64,000 bases of DNA, taken from the NCBI RefSeq assembly GCF_023806625.1, contig NZ_JAMTDX010000027.1, positions 95,647 through 159,646 of the forward strand. Reading direction: 5' to 3'. Shown in pieces: positions 7,518 to 16,666 of the stretch (within the stretch, counting starts at the first letter, position 1; each line of letters opens with the position of its first letter). The notes below the pieces were generated by a model. That model was not told where the DNA came from and ran no database searches. It was given only the letters and a program-made list of their open reading frames with translations. A program made the position numbers and the translations under genes. Source of the stretch: Accumulibacter sp. (lineage in GTDB: Bacteria; Pseudomonadota; Gammaproteobacteria; Burkholderiales; Rhodocyclaceae).

Positions 7518-9512
7518 TCAGCTCACATTGCTCACTTTGACGAACGGCACCATCAGCTCTTCGATCGAGATGCCGCCATGCACGACCGCCTGCTCGCCAT
7601 GCGGCATGAAGGCAGTTCGTTGGCCGGCGAACAGGGTCAAGAAGTTCGCGGGCAGCCCAGCGATTTCCAGGCGGTAGCTATTGGGGTTCGACGCGGCCGA
7701 CTCCGCCGCCAGCGCTTCGCTGCGGTACGTCCGCACGCGCTCGCCACGCATCTCTGCAGCCACGCCCTGCTTGGGGCGCCCCTGTCCTACTGCCTCGACG
7801 TTGCCGTGGTCGGCAGTCAGGTAGACGTGAAAGCCTTTGCTGGTTAGCCGGTCAAGCAGGCGCTCGACGAAGCCCGTCTCACACCAGCTCTCGATCTGAG
7901 CAGCGATTCCGCGCTTCCCAAGCGCCGCGCCGTGCACGATCTCGTCGACCGTATCGACCACGATCCCCGCCACCTTCAGCACGGAGTTGCTCAACGCAGC
8001 GTCCAGATCATCCAACTGGTCATTGCGCTTGATGCCCTTGCGGTACAGGACCTCGTTCGCCCGCAGCCCCTGGTCTTGCCAGAACCGCGCCCACTGATTC
8101 GGCTCGGGTGCGGTCGACTCGATCGTGTCCGCAAATTCCCGCGGCTTGAGCCCCGAGAAAATCGCTTGTCGAGAAACCGATGTCAGCGTCGGCAACCAGG
8201 CAAAGCACGCCGCTTCATCGAAAGCGATCTTCGGCGCACGCTTGGCCAGGGCCTCTCGAATCTGCACCCACTGATCGATCGCCAACCCATCGAACACGAG
8301 CAATGCGATCTTGTCTTCACCGGCGCCGCGCCGCATGGAGAGGAAGCGCGGGATGTGGTGGACCATGATCGGTCCTTTCGCCACGGGCAGCGACGGCAGA
8401 TCGGCGTAGTGCTTGCCAGTCCACTGCCGTAGGCTTTCATCGGCCGAGGTCTGCAGGTCGACGATGGCGGCCCGCAGGCCCTCGGCACGGACCGAATCCA
8501 GCGCATGGAAGCGGGCCAGCACCTCGCCAAATTTCCGCGCCGTGCTGGTCCAGTCGCGGAACGACGACGTGACGGTGGGCAGCGTCTGATGGAGACTCTT
8601 GATGCCATCCTCCACCAAGTTCCGCAGTGCCAGCGGATCTTGAATGATGCCGACTTTGGCCCATTCCGGAATCGTCGGCAGCGCGCCCCGGACGGCCAAC
8701 GGATGCAGCAGACCATCCAGGAACATGGAATCGACGATCACACGCACGTCCGGGTGCTCGAAGGGCAGCTCCACCTTCCCGGCAAACTCAGGAGCCGGCG
8801 GTTCCCCGGCGCGCGTGCCATCAACGCCCCGATCCGACAGATACCGGTACCAGGCATCCTGAACTACCCGCAACAGCGTCGCCTTTGAGCAGAACAGCTC
8901 GCTCAGGGGCAAGGCTTTGAATGCCGGGATGTCGCCAAGCACCTGTGCAACGTGATCGCCCAGCATTGACGGGAGCGCCTCCTCCCGGTAATGCAAACGC
9001 AGCAGCTCTCGCCAGAGATCCTCGGGGCGCGAGATCAGGTGGGGACTGATCCTGAAGATGTGGGTCAGGATGAACTCTTTGGTCGCCGACTCCCCAAGGG
9101 ACTGCGCTGCGTGCCGAGCCTGCGCGGCATAGAGCGCCTCGTGATGCTCCGGCCCGATCTGCCGAACGACCGTGTAGCTGAGCTTCGGAAACAGATTGGC
9201 CAGACTCACGCTGACCCGCCGCGCCCGACTCAGGTAGTCCCACGGCAGATCGCTGACGCTGGTGCCGCGCAGATGCAGGATCAGCGCCTTTGACGGTCCG
9301 TCTTGACCGAGATCCCACGCGGCTCTGTAACGCTCCTCGTACTCAGCGCGGAACACGACCGAGTCTTCGAAGGGCAGCAGTTCAAAGCCGCGCTCGCGCA
9401 GCCCCGACAGGACGCGCTCGTCCAGCAGCACGTTGTCCGGGTCAGCGGCGATCCACAGTCGGGCGAGGTCCGCCGTGAACTCCTTCAGGATGCGGTCGAT
9501 CCACGCACTCAT
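7518..9512 (-). CDS. pglZ: BREX alkaline-phosphatase-superfamily protein PglZ
   Basis: 664 residues. The PglZ domain is in the second half: IALLVFDGLAIDQW (about 402-415) supplies a metal-binding Asp, PTLTSVSR (441-448) is the usual nucleophile region, and VYLTADHGNVEA (563-574) supplies the second metal Asp/His. The N-terminal half is helical and matches the PglZ N-terminal region. PglZ is the hallmark of all BREX types; its biochemical target is still debated. The start at 9512 overlaps the brxHII stop (ATGA); the open frame continues upstream only as overlap with brxHII. Confidence 0.93.
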   Translation of the reverse strand: MSAWIDRILKEFTADLARLWIAADPDNVLLDERVLSGLRERGFELLPFEDSVVFRAEYEERYRAAWDLGQDGPSKALILHLRGTSVSDLPWDYLSRARRVSVSLANLFPKLSYTVVRQIGPEHHEALYAAQARHAAQSLGESATKEFILTHIFRISPHLISRPEDLWRELLRLHYREEALPSMLGDHVAQVLGDIPAFKALPLSELFCSKATLLRVVQDAWYRYLSDRGVDGTRAGEPPAPEFAGKVELPFEHPDVRVIVDSMFLDGLLHPLAVRGALPTIPEWAKVGIIQDPLALRNLVEDGIKSLHQTLPTVTSSFRDWTSTARKFGEVLARFHALDSVRAEGLRAAIVDLQTSADESLRQWTGKHYADLPSLPVAKGPIMVHHIPRFLSMRRGAGEDKIALLVFDGLAIDQWVQIREALAKRAPKIAFDEAACFAWLPTLTSVSRQAIFSGLKPREFADTIESTAPEPNQWARFWQDQGLRANEVLYRKGIKRNDQLDDLDAALSNSVLKVAGIVVDTVDEIVHGAALGKRGIAAQIESWCETGFVERLLDRLTSKGFHVYLTADHGNVEAVGQGRPKQGVAAEMRGERVRTYRSEALAAESAASNPNSYRLEIAGLPANFLTLFAGQRTAFMPHGEQAVVHGGISIEELMVPFVKVSNVS

Positions 9513-12346
9513 GCGCGATGGCCCTCGGCTGCGAAGCCATTGGCCAGCCCCGCCTTGCCCGCCTCCGGCCCGATCCTGAGCATCAGCACCGCGTTGAGGT
9601 CCGGCACGCTGGCCTCGGCATCGTCCAACGCGGCCATTCGCGCCTGATGTTCGGCATCCAGGCGCTTGCGCCGATGCTCGCGCACCTGCGGCAACCCGAT
9701 CCGGCCGATCGCCTGGTATCGCGCGTCGTACGCGTAGCGGGCACGCTCGCGCTCGTCCTTCAGCCGAGCACGATGTTCCTCCAGCAGACTGGAGAACAGG
9801 CGCTCTCCCTGGGCCCTGGCCGCCGTTGTCGAGGTGTCGAACCACGCGGCCGATTCCGTGGTGGTGCTCTTGCCGTGGATGTCGATGGCCTCGGTGAGCA
9901 GCAGATCCCAGATGCGCTTGGCGGTCGGCACAAAGGTGCGCCCGTCGTCCGTGGCGAACACCGGCAGAAAGCGCTTGCGGCTGAACCCCGGCGCCGACAG
10001 GCTGATCTCCCACAAGGACCACACGCCCGCAATTCCGTCCGGTAGCCCACTCACCTTGACGCACGGCAGCGGTTGCCCGGCCACCCATCGGGGCAGTTCA
10101 CTGATGACAGCCCGCGCGCGGGGATCTTCCAGCGTCACCCATTCCAACTCCGGGTTCTGCTCGGCCGTGCGCGCGTCGAAGCACACCCTGGGCGACTCGC
10201 TGCCATCCGCCCACCGCACGCGCCAAGCCTCACCGCTCTTGACTGCCGCGCCACCCCGGGCCGGCAAACCGGTCGTGATCGCGCGCTCCAGCCAGAACTG
10301 CGCCGGGTGGTCGCGCCACTTGCGGGCGTCGTCCGGCTCCAGGGCGTGAGTGTCGGCGAGCAAGCCGCTGTTCTTGCGCGCTTCCGCTAGCTTGTCGCGC
10401 ACCTGGTTGATCGCCGCGTCGCACTCCTTCTCGATGGATGCCGGGTCCTGAAGTCCGTGCACGAACAGCTCGTCGAAGATCGGCTCCGCTTCCACCGAGT
10501 CCATCACGTCGGAGGCCTTGTCGACCCCGAACTCCTCGGCGATGACCGCGAGCTTCTCTTCGAGCACCTGGCGGACGCGGTGCTCGACGGTGTCTTCGAG
10601 CACGAAGTTGATGGCCCGGACCACGTGCTGCTGGCCGATCCGGTCCACGCGCCCGATGCGCTGCTCCAGCCGCATCGGGTTCCACGGCATGTCGAAGTTG
10701 ACGATGACGTGACAGAACTGCAGGTTCAGGCCCTCGCCCCCGGCGTCGGTGGAGATCAGTACCCGCTTGTCGCCAGCGAACGCCTGCTGCGCCTTGGCGC
10801 GGGCATCGAGATCCATGCCGCCATTGAGCAGCGCAATCGAGAAACCCCGGCTTTCGAGGAAGCCCGCCAGCATCGCCTGTGTCGGCACGAACTCGGTGAA
10901 GACCAGCACCTTGAGCGCCGGGTCGTTCTCCTCCTGCTGCAGCTTGTAGATCAGCTCCAGCAGGGCCTCGGCCTTGGCATCGGTGCCTTGTGCTTCGGTT
11001 TCGCGCGCCAGGTTCAGCAGCAGGTCGACTTCCGCCTTCTCCTGTGCCCACCCGGCTGCCTGAACAGCGATGTCCACCTGACTCTGCCCATCCAACTCGG
11101 CCCATTCGTCTATCTCCGCGGCATCAAAAAGGTTGGCCTGCGGCTGCGGGGAGTCGAGCAGTGCCTGCCGCTTCTCCAGCGTCGTGCGGATCGCCGCCGT
11201 GCTCGAGGTCACCAGTCGCTGCATCAGGATCATCAAGAACCCGATGTGGCGCTGCTTGGCCGCGAGCGCCTGGTTGTACCCGTGGCGCACGTAGTCGGTG
11301 ACGGCCTCGTACAGGCGCTGTTGCGCTCCATGGCGGTCCTGCCAGGCGACCGCGTGCAGCCGTGTCACACGAGGCTTGAAGAGCGGCCGGCCCTCCGCGT
11401 CAATCGCGACGCGCTTCTCGGTGCGGATGACAAAGGGCCGCACCCGGTCCTGCGTGACGCTGCCTTCGTCGGGGAACGAGTCCCGGTCGACCAGCTGCAT
11501 CAGACGCAGGAACTGGTCCGTTTTCCCCTGGTGCGGCGTCGCAGACAGCAGCAACAGGTACGGTGCCGCTTCTGCCAGTGCAGCCCCCAGCTTGTACCGG
11601 GCCACCTGATCGGTGCTGCCGCCCATGCGGTGAGACTCGTCAATGATGACCAGGTCCCACGACGCCGAGACCAGGTCTTCGAAGCGCTCGCGGTTGTAGT
11701 TGTTGAGTTGCTCCAGGCTCCATCCCCGCCGCCCCTCGATCGGCTTGACCGAGTCCAGCGAGCAAATCACCTGATCGTGCAGCCGCCAGAGGTTTTCCTC
11801 GTCATTGCGCCACTGCCGGAAGGCGGCCAACTCGGCCGGGTCGATGTGCTGCAGCTTCTCGCCGAAGTGCAAGCGCATCTCGGCCTGCCACTGACGTACC
11901 AGGCCCTTAGGCGCCACCACCAGGATGCGACGTGCCATTCCGCGCAGCTTCAGTTCGCGCAGGATCAGCCCGGCCTCGATCGTCTTGCCCAGACCCACTT
12001 CGTCGGCCAGCAGGTAGCGGATCCGGTGCTGGCTCATCGCGCGGTTGAGCGCGTAGAGCTGGTGCGGCAGGGGAACGACCGAAGACTGAATCGGCGCGAG
12101 GAGCAGGTTGTCCTCCAGCGCGTCGAGCAGCTTGGCCGCGGCCGCGGTATGAAGGATGTGATTGACCGATGGCTGGACGCTCTCCAGCGCGCTCAGTTCG
12201 TTCGAGCGGGCTCGCACGACCGCATCCTTGGCCGGCAGCCAGACGCGGTAGATCTCCTCGCCCCATACGTCCTGACGATCGACTATCCGGCAGGGTGATG
12301 CCAGTCGTGTGTGCCAGCACCACGCACCAATGACCAAATAACTCAT
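9509..12346 (-). CDS. brxHII: BREX SNF2-family helicase BrxHII
   Basis: 945 residues. Helicase motifs in order: Q-like LPHQLYAL, Walker A DEVGLGKT (115-122), VVAPKGLVRQW, DESH (236-239), LLLSATPHQGK, then a C-terminal helicase half with VFTEF, ISTDAGGEGLNLQ and RIGRVDRIGQ. This HepA/RapA-like SNF2 type is the helicase of type 3 and type 5 BREX and is thought to act on DNA with PglZ and PglX. The start at 12346 overlaps the upstream stop (ATGA). The C-terminal third is helical and charged, presumably a protein-interaction part. Confidence 0.93.
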   Translation of the reverse strand: MSYLVIGAWCWHTRLASPCRIVDRQDVWGEEIYRVWLPAKDAVVRARSNELSALESVQPSVNHILHTAAAAKLLDALEDNLLLAPIQSSVVPLPHQLYALNRAMSQHRIRYLLADEVGLGKTIEAGLILRELKLRGMARRILVVAPKGLVRQWQAEMRLHFGEKLQHIDPAELAAFRQWRNDEENLWRLHDQVICSLDSVKPIEGRRGWSLEQLNNYNRERFEDLVSASWDLVIIDESHRMGGSTDQVARYKLGAALAEAAPYLLLLSATPHQGKTDQFLRLMQLVDRDSFPDEGSVTQDRVRPFVIRTEKRVAIDAEGRPLFKPRVTRLHAVAWQDRHGAQQRLYEAVTDYVRHGYNQALAAKQRHIGFLMILMQRLVTSSTAAIRTTLEKRQALLDSPQPQANLFDAAEIDEWAELDGQSQVDIAVQAAGWAQEKAEVDLLLNLARETEAQGTDAKAEALLELIYKLQQEENDPALKVLVFTEFVPTQAMLAGFLESRGFSIALLNGGMDLDARAKAQQAFAGDKRVLISTDAGGEGLNLQFCHVIVNFDMPWNPMRLEQRIGRVDRIGQQHVVRAINFVLEDTVEHRVRQVLEEKLAVIAEEFGVDKASDVMDSVEAEPIFDELFVHGLQDPASIEKECDAAINQVRDKLAEARKNSGLLADTHALEPDDARKWRDHPAQFWLERAITTGLPARGGAAVKSGEAWRVRWADGSESPRVCFDARTAEQNPELEWVTLEDPRARAVISELPRWVAGQPLPCVKVSGLPDGIAGVWSLWEISLSAPGFSRKRFLPVFATDDGRTFVPTAKRIWDLLLTEAIDIHGKSTTTESAAWFDTSTTAARAQGERLFSSLLEEHRARLKDERERARYAYDARYQAIGRIGLPQVREHRRKRLDAEHQARMAALDDAEASVPDLNAVLMLRIGPEAGKAGLANGFAAEGHRA

Positions 12347-12852
12347 GCGCTGAGTCGGTTGACGGGATACTGGGGCAACGCCTTGTTCCACGCCTCGATA
12401 TTCATGACTGCACAGCCCGCTACAAACGGCCTTTTCCATGGTTTGTCACCAGGACCCAGAACAGGGATTTGCCGCCTTAGTGCGTCCGTCCTGGCCAATA
12501 ACTCCGCTTCCGTCAAAACACCCGCACCAATCAGTACGAGGTAGTAGATCGGCTTGGAAACACGACCGGATCCAAACTCATAGAGAAACGAGTCGCGATA
12601 CTTTGCTTTGAGCTTGTTATCCAAGACGCCACTGCGATATTCCTCCATGAAGAGCTGCTGTCTCTCAGGTGCGGCAGCCGGATCATCGGGATCTTTGAAT
12701 TCGATGAACAGAATCCGGTCATCCAATTCAACAATGAAATCCACAGCCTTCATGCAATGGCTCAGGCCGTGGGTCGATCCGTCATCGAACTTGCGGCCTG
12801 TTACGCCTGCGGGCAGCGTAATCTGCAAATCTCTCTCAGAGAGCACATTCAT
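12343..12852 (-). CDS. Putative PD-(D/E)XK-like nuclease inserted in the BREX operon
   Basis: 169 residues. The segment KAVDFIVELDDRILFIEFKD fits the core of a PD-(D/E)XK nuclease: an Asp at the start of one strand and E-x-K on the next. A small fold of this size with a single such core is typical of partner nucleases or effectors. It overlaps both neighbours by ATGA junctions, follows the ATPase gene, and shares that gene's lower GC. It is not a standard BREX component. Function is inference: a nuclease effector controlled by the ATPase, or an inactive fold. Confidence 0.6.
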   Translation of the reverse strand: MNVLSERDLQITLPAGVTGRKFDDGSTHGLSHCMKAVDFIVELDDRILFIEFKDPDDPAAAPERQQLFMEEYRSGVLDNKLKAKYRDSFLYEFGSGRVSKPIYYLVLIGAGVLTEAELLARTDALRRQIPVLGPGDKPWKRPFVAGCAVMNIEAWNKALPQYPVNRLSA

Positions 12853-13883
12853 TCGACCAACCCTCCGAGGCTACGCTTCAGTTCACGGTCGTACAGATCA
12901 CTGAATGTCCCGGCGATTGCATTGGGATCAATGCCGGTGTAGCTGTCGCTGGCGTTGGCCACGACCGCCTTCTGTTCATCCCGATAGAGCGAGATGTAGC
13001 GGATGGCGTCGCCCTTTCTCTGGCGCAGATCGAACTCCTTGAGCAGCACGTAATTGTGGGTGGTCAGGAAAACCTGCACCCCAAGCCGATGCAGGGCCAG
13101 AATGATTTCGACTACCTCGCCCATGAGCGAAGGGTTCAGGTTGGCCTCCGGCTCGTCCCAAAAGAGGACTGAGCCAGACAGCAGCGTTCCGTTCTGGATC
13201 AGCAACCAGACCAGGGCCAGCTTGCGCATCCCCTCGGCGAGCAGGGTGAACTCCAATTCGCCCTGGCTGTTTCGCAGAAAGAAGTACTCGCCTTTGGCCA
13301 CCACCTTGCCCTCTATGGCCTTTTGAATGGTCGTCAGCAGCTGTTGACGGTTTGCTGCGATTGGGCCTTTTAGAGTAGGAAGGAATGCCTTCTTGATGAT
13401 GTCGACATAGACATCTTCGAAAGCAATCTCCCGTTTCGATGCCGTAGCCAGAAAACCGGGAGCGTGGGCAAGCATCTCCTTGACCGGAATGTAGGCGGAT
13501 TCAAGCCCGGCTCCCTGCCATTTCGTTTCTCCCGTGACGCGCACATCCTTGACGTCTGCTTTCTGGTTATCAATGACCGCCTTGAGCTTGGCGCCATCAT
13601 CTCGCGTGACCGTAATCTCGGCAGCGGGCAAACCCTGTTGACGGCGTATCAAACGCGTCATACGTGCCTGATAGGGGTTAAAGACGCCTAGCAACTTGCG
13701 GGCAAAACCCTTTTCTTGATCCTCGCCGGTGGTTATCGCCGTTGCAGCATAGAGGACCTTGAGCAGATGGGTCTTGCCCGTACCGTTGGCACCAATGACG
13801 ACATTGACGCCTGGCGATAGCGCCTGGTCCAGCTTGGCGAATGCCGTGAAGTTCTCCAGCTTGATATGATTGATTTTGCTCAT
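12849..13883 (-). CDS. ABC/OLD-like AAA ATPase inserted in the BREX operon
   Basis: 344 residues. Starts MSKINHIKLENFTAFAKLDQ and has Walker A VIGANGTGKTHLLKVLY, an ABC-type signature region (LLAEGMRKLALVWLL) and Walker B VLFWDEPEANLNPSL, then an H-loop-like FLTTHNYVLL. This is the RecF/SMC/OLD-related AAA_15/AAA_21 type seen in many defence pairs (PARIS AriA, OLD, retron and Gabija-like ATPases). It overlaps pglXI upstream and the nuclease-like gene downstream by ATGA. The DNA is visibly less GC-rich than the flanking BREX genes, so the pair looks like a later insertion. Confidence 0.85.
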   Translation of the reverse strand: MSKINHIKLENFTAFAKLDQALSPGVNVVIGANGTGKTHLLKVLYAATAITTGEDQEKGFARKLLGVFNPYQARMTRLIRRQQGLPAAEITVTRDDGAKLKAVIDNQKADVKDVRVTGETKWQGAGLESAYIPVKEMLAHAPGFLATASKREIAFEDVYVDIIKKAFLPTLKGPIAANRQQLLTTIQKAIEGKVVAKGEYFFLRNSQGELEFTLLAEGMRKLALVWLLIQNGTLLSGSVLFWDEPEANLNPSLMGEVVEIILALHRLGVQVFLTTHNYVLLKEFDLRQRKGDAIRYISLYRDEQKAVVANASDSYTGIDPNAIAGTFSDLYDRELKRSLGGLVE

Positions 13884-16666
13884 GTTCCGCTCTCCGCTCT
13901 TGTCAGCGCCTGGTCGTACCACAGAAGCAGTTTCTCGTCTTCCTGCAACGCGTCTTCGGGAATCTTCTGGGCTACCTTGATGATGGTCGTGTAGTCCTTG
14001 CGGCCCCACGCGACCTTGAACCCCGCACGCAGCACCTCCAGCCGGAACTCCTTGAGCTTGCGACCTGTCGCACCGACGTAGACATCGAACTCCTTCAGCA
14101 GCGCCTTCTCGCGCTTCTTCTCCAAGTCCTGCGCCTTGTTCGGGTCGGGCACATACCAGCGGTCTTGCGCTTTGGCGACGAGGCGCGGGTCGTTTTTCTC
14201 CAGCCCGCGCAGGTCGTGGTAGTTGGTGGAGAGGTAGCGGTGAATCTGGCTGGGCACTTCCCCGGCGCCCTCGAAGCGCAGGAAGTTGGCTTCCAGCAGC
14301 GCCGAGAGTTCCGGGCGGGTTTCGTGCTTCTTCCAGCCCGCGCCCAGTTGCTTGATGAACTCCGGGTGGATGTCCTGATAGGTGGAAGGCCGCGCCTTCA
14401 GGTAGTCCGCCGCCCAGTCGATGGCGCTGCGCTCGTCGGAGACGAACAATTCCATCTGCGGCGCTTGCGCGGTCTGCGCGCGCTTCTTGTCGTATTCGGT
14501 GACTTGCTCCGGAAGGAAGACCATGCCGTCGCGGTCGGGGAAGCGGCTGCGGATGCTGATCTGGAACTCGTCGTTCGAGAGCGGCACGGGCGAATCATGA
14601 CGCACGAACCACGCGACCATGCGGTCATAGATGCGGCGCGGGTCGCGCTCGATGATGAACTCCAGTTCGCCGTTCTTGACCTTGGTGACGGACAGTTGCC
14701 GCAAGTGCGTCTGCACGAAGTCCCACGCCGATTCGACCGTCGCACCACTCTTTGTAAAACGTTCTTCCAGCCCGCCGTTGGGCTTGTAAACGGAGATGAC
14801 CAAATCCTGCTTGACGGTGTTGGGCGACATCACCTGCTGGAAGCTGCCTTGCACCTTGTCCAGCGCCGTGACTTCGGCAACCACGAAGCCGGTCTGCTGC
14901 AAGGCCACTTGAATGGCGTTCCACACCGCCGCCTTGCTGTTGGAGAACACCACCGTCATCCAACGACCCGGCTTGAGCACGCGGAAATACTCCGCGAAGC
15001 AGCTATACATCAGGTGCTGATACTCAGGGACTCCCTTTTGTCGAACACGATCAATGATTGCTTCAGGTTTTGGATCGGTCTTGACGCCATGCCACGACTC
15101 AACCAAGAAGTTCAGGTCTGCGTAATAGATATTTTCACCGAATGGCGGATCGGTGAAGATGTAATCAACCGACTCATCTGGTGACGGGAGTCGCGCTGCC
15201 GTTCCGCAAGTAATGACGCTGAAGTTATTGGTTGTTTTGTATGTCGCGAAGACTTTAGCCAAGCGTCCAAGTCTGTTTGAAAGGTTGTACCAAGGAGAAA
15301 CCTCAGACGTATGCGACGGAACATAGTAAACGCCGGACAGATACTGGTTCACATTGGAACTCTCAGTTCGCCCGTGCATTAGGGTCTTATACCGATTTAG
15401 GACAGACATCCCCCATATCGCCTGCTCTACGAGAAATAAGAGCATGTTCCTTGTCCGAGGCTCTGGGTGGGACTTTGCCTTTCTCCAAAGCAACGCCATC
15501 GCCTGCGCCGCGCGCGGGAGAAATAGATAATGGATGGCCGCGGTATTGGTCGTTTTCATGCGACCAACCCTAGACATCTGGCTGTCTGGAAAGCGATCCG
15601 TGGGCACGTCTGGCGGCAGTGGTAGTGCTGCGATCTTAGCCACTCTATCCAGATCAGCCTTATCCGGCTTTTTGGTATATGCCGTCTTGCCAACCTTGTA
15701 AGAAATCAAAGCAGGCACGCGCTTCGGACGCTTATCGGGCTGCCCGGTCGCCGGATCAATGAACGTCTCGAATTGCAGATCCATCTGCTCTTTCTTGGCC
15801 TGCGCACCGCAATGGGGGCACGTCAGCACATCTGCGATTTCCTTCGTTTCCTCATCCAGCGCCGCATCGGTGAACACGATTTCGCCCGCACACGACGGGC
15901 ACGCCAGAACTTCGCTCCATACCGTGTAGTCAATTCGAGCAATCGTCTTGCCATCGCTGTGCAGCGTTTCGTACATCCAGCCGATGTCCTGCTCCACGGC
16001 CTTGAGCAGTTGTTTGCCCGCCTGGGCGAAGGCATCCACATCGAAGGGAATGTTGTAGTTCGCGCCGATGAAGGTGGCGGCGGGCGACAGGTCGTTCAGC
16101 ACCGCGCGGCGTGCGCCCCACTGGGGCGCGGCGCGGCCTTCTTTCTTCCACGCCTGTTCCAGCTCGAACCGGTAGCTGTTTGGTGCCGTGCCGCACCACT
16201 GCGCCGCCACGCCGGTCATGCCCGAACCGGCAAAGCCGTCCAGCACCACGTCGCCCGGCTGGGTGTAGTGCAGGATGGACGGCACGATGGCCAGGTGCGG
16301 CACCTTGGTGTGGTAGCTGTGCGCCTTGTAGATGGCATCGGTCTTGCCCACGCTGACATCAATCGCCAGCGGCTCGCGGCTGTATTTCACCGCCGGGTCG
16401 TAGGGCTTGCCGTAGTGCGCCACAAACTCCGCCAGCCACGGGTTCGGGCAGGCGGTGTAGTACGGTGGATCGGACATGGCGAGGATGGCCTCAATCGTGC
16501 CTTGCGGAAAACCTTCCTGCTGGCGGAAGGCCGGGTCTTGTAGCTTCTCGGCCAGCAGCGCGAGGAAATGCGCACGCCGTGCGTCGTCGCTGGCGAAGGT
16601 CTGGCCGAGGCATTCGACGGGGCCGGTGGTGGACGAGGCTGCGCTCGCGGAAAACATGTCAGACAT
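13880..16666 (-). CDS. pglXI: BREX adenine-specific DNA methyltransferase PglXI
   Basis: 928 residues. Contains SAM-binding motif I VVLDGFAGSGMTG (140-152) and catalytic motif IV TDPPFGENIYYADLN (505-519), plus an N-terminal SDPPYYTACPNPW (65-77). A zinc-binding pair CPSC (256-259) and CPHC (283-286) sits between them. This DUF1156-type large methylase is the modification enzyme of type 3 BREX; it probably marks host DNA at N6-adenine. The ATG at 16666 is chosen because GAGGAAG lies just upstream and the gene then overlaps the preceding stop by 8 nt. The middle of the gene (about 15000-15700) is clearly more AT-rich than both ends. Confidence 0.9.
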   Translation of the reverse strand: MSDMFSASAASSTTGPVECLGQTFASDDARRAHFLALLAEKLQDPAFRQQEGFPQGTIEAILAMSDPPYYTACPNPWLAEFVAHYGKPYDPAVKYSREPLAIDVSVGKTDAIYKAHSYHTKVPHLAIVPSILHYTQPGDVVLDGFAGSGMTGVAAQWCGTAPNSYRFELEQAWKKEGRAAPQWGARRAVLNDLSPAATFIGANYNIPFDVDAFAQAGKQLLKAVEQDIGWMYETLHSDGKTIARIDYTVWSEVLACPSCAGEIVFTDAALDEETKEIADVLTCPHCGAQAKKEQMDLQFETFIDPATGQPDKRPKRVPALISYKVGKTAYTKKPDKADLDRVAKIAALPLPPDVPTDRFPDSQMSRVGRMKTTNTAAIHYLFLPRAAQAMALLWRKAKSHPEPRTRNMLLFLVEQAIWGMSVLNRYKTLMHGRTESSNVNQYLSGVYYVPSHTSEVSPWYNLSNRLGRLAKVFATYKTTNNFSVITCGTAARLPSPDESVDYIFTDPPFGENIYYADLNFLVESWHGVKTDPKPEAIIDRVRQKGVPEYQHLMYSCFAEYFRVLKPGRWMTVVFSNSKAAVWNAIQVALQQTGFVVAEVTALDKVQGSFQQVMSPNTVKQDLVISVYKPNGGLEERFTKSGATVESAWDFVQTHLRQLSVTKVKNGELEFIIERDPRRIYDRMVAWFVRHDSPVPLSNDEFQISIRSRFPDRDGMVFLPEQVTEYDKKRAQTAQAPQMELFVSDERSAIDWAADYLKARPSTYQDIHPEFIKQLGAGWKKHETRPELSALLEANFLRFEGAGEVPSQIHRYLSTNYHDLRGLEKNDPRLVAKAQDRWYVPDPNKAQDLEKKREKALLKEFDVYVGATGRKLKEFRLEVLRAGFKVAWGRKDYTTIIKVAQKIPEDALQEDEKLLLWYDQALTRAESGT

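Noticed and set aside
10457-12298. 613-codon open frame antisense to brxHII
   Set aside because: Typical GC-rich shadow frame rich in Arg, Leu, Val and His; brxHII on the other strand carries all helicase motifs.
12343-13883. PARIS (AriA/AriB) system
   Set aside because: The ATPase is shorter than AriA and the small partner lacks the Toprim/DUF4435 character and length of AriB.
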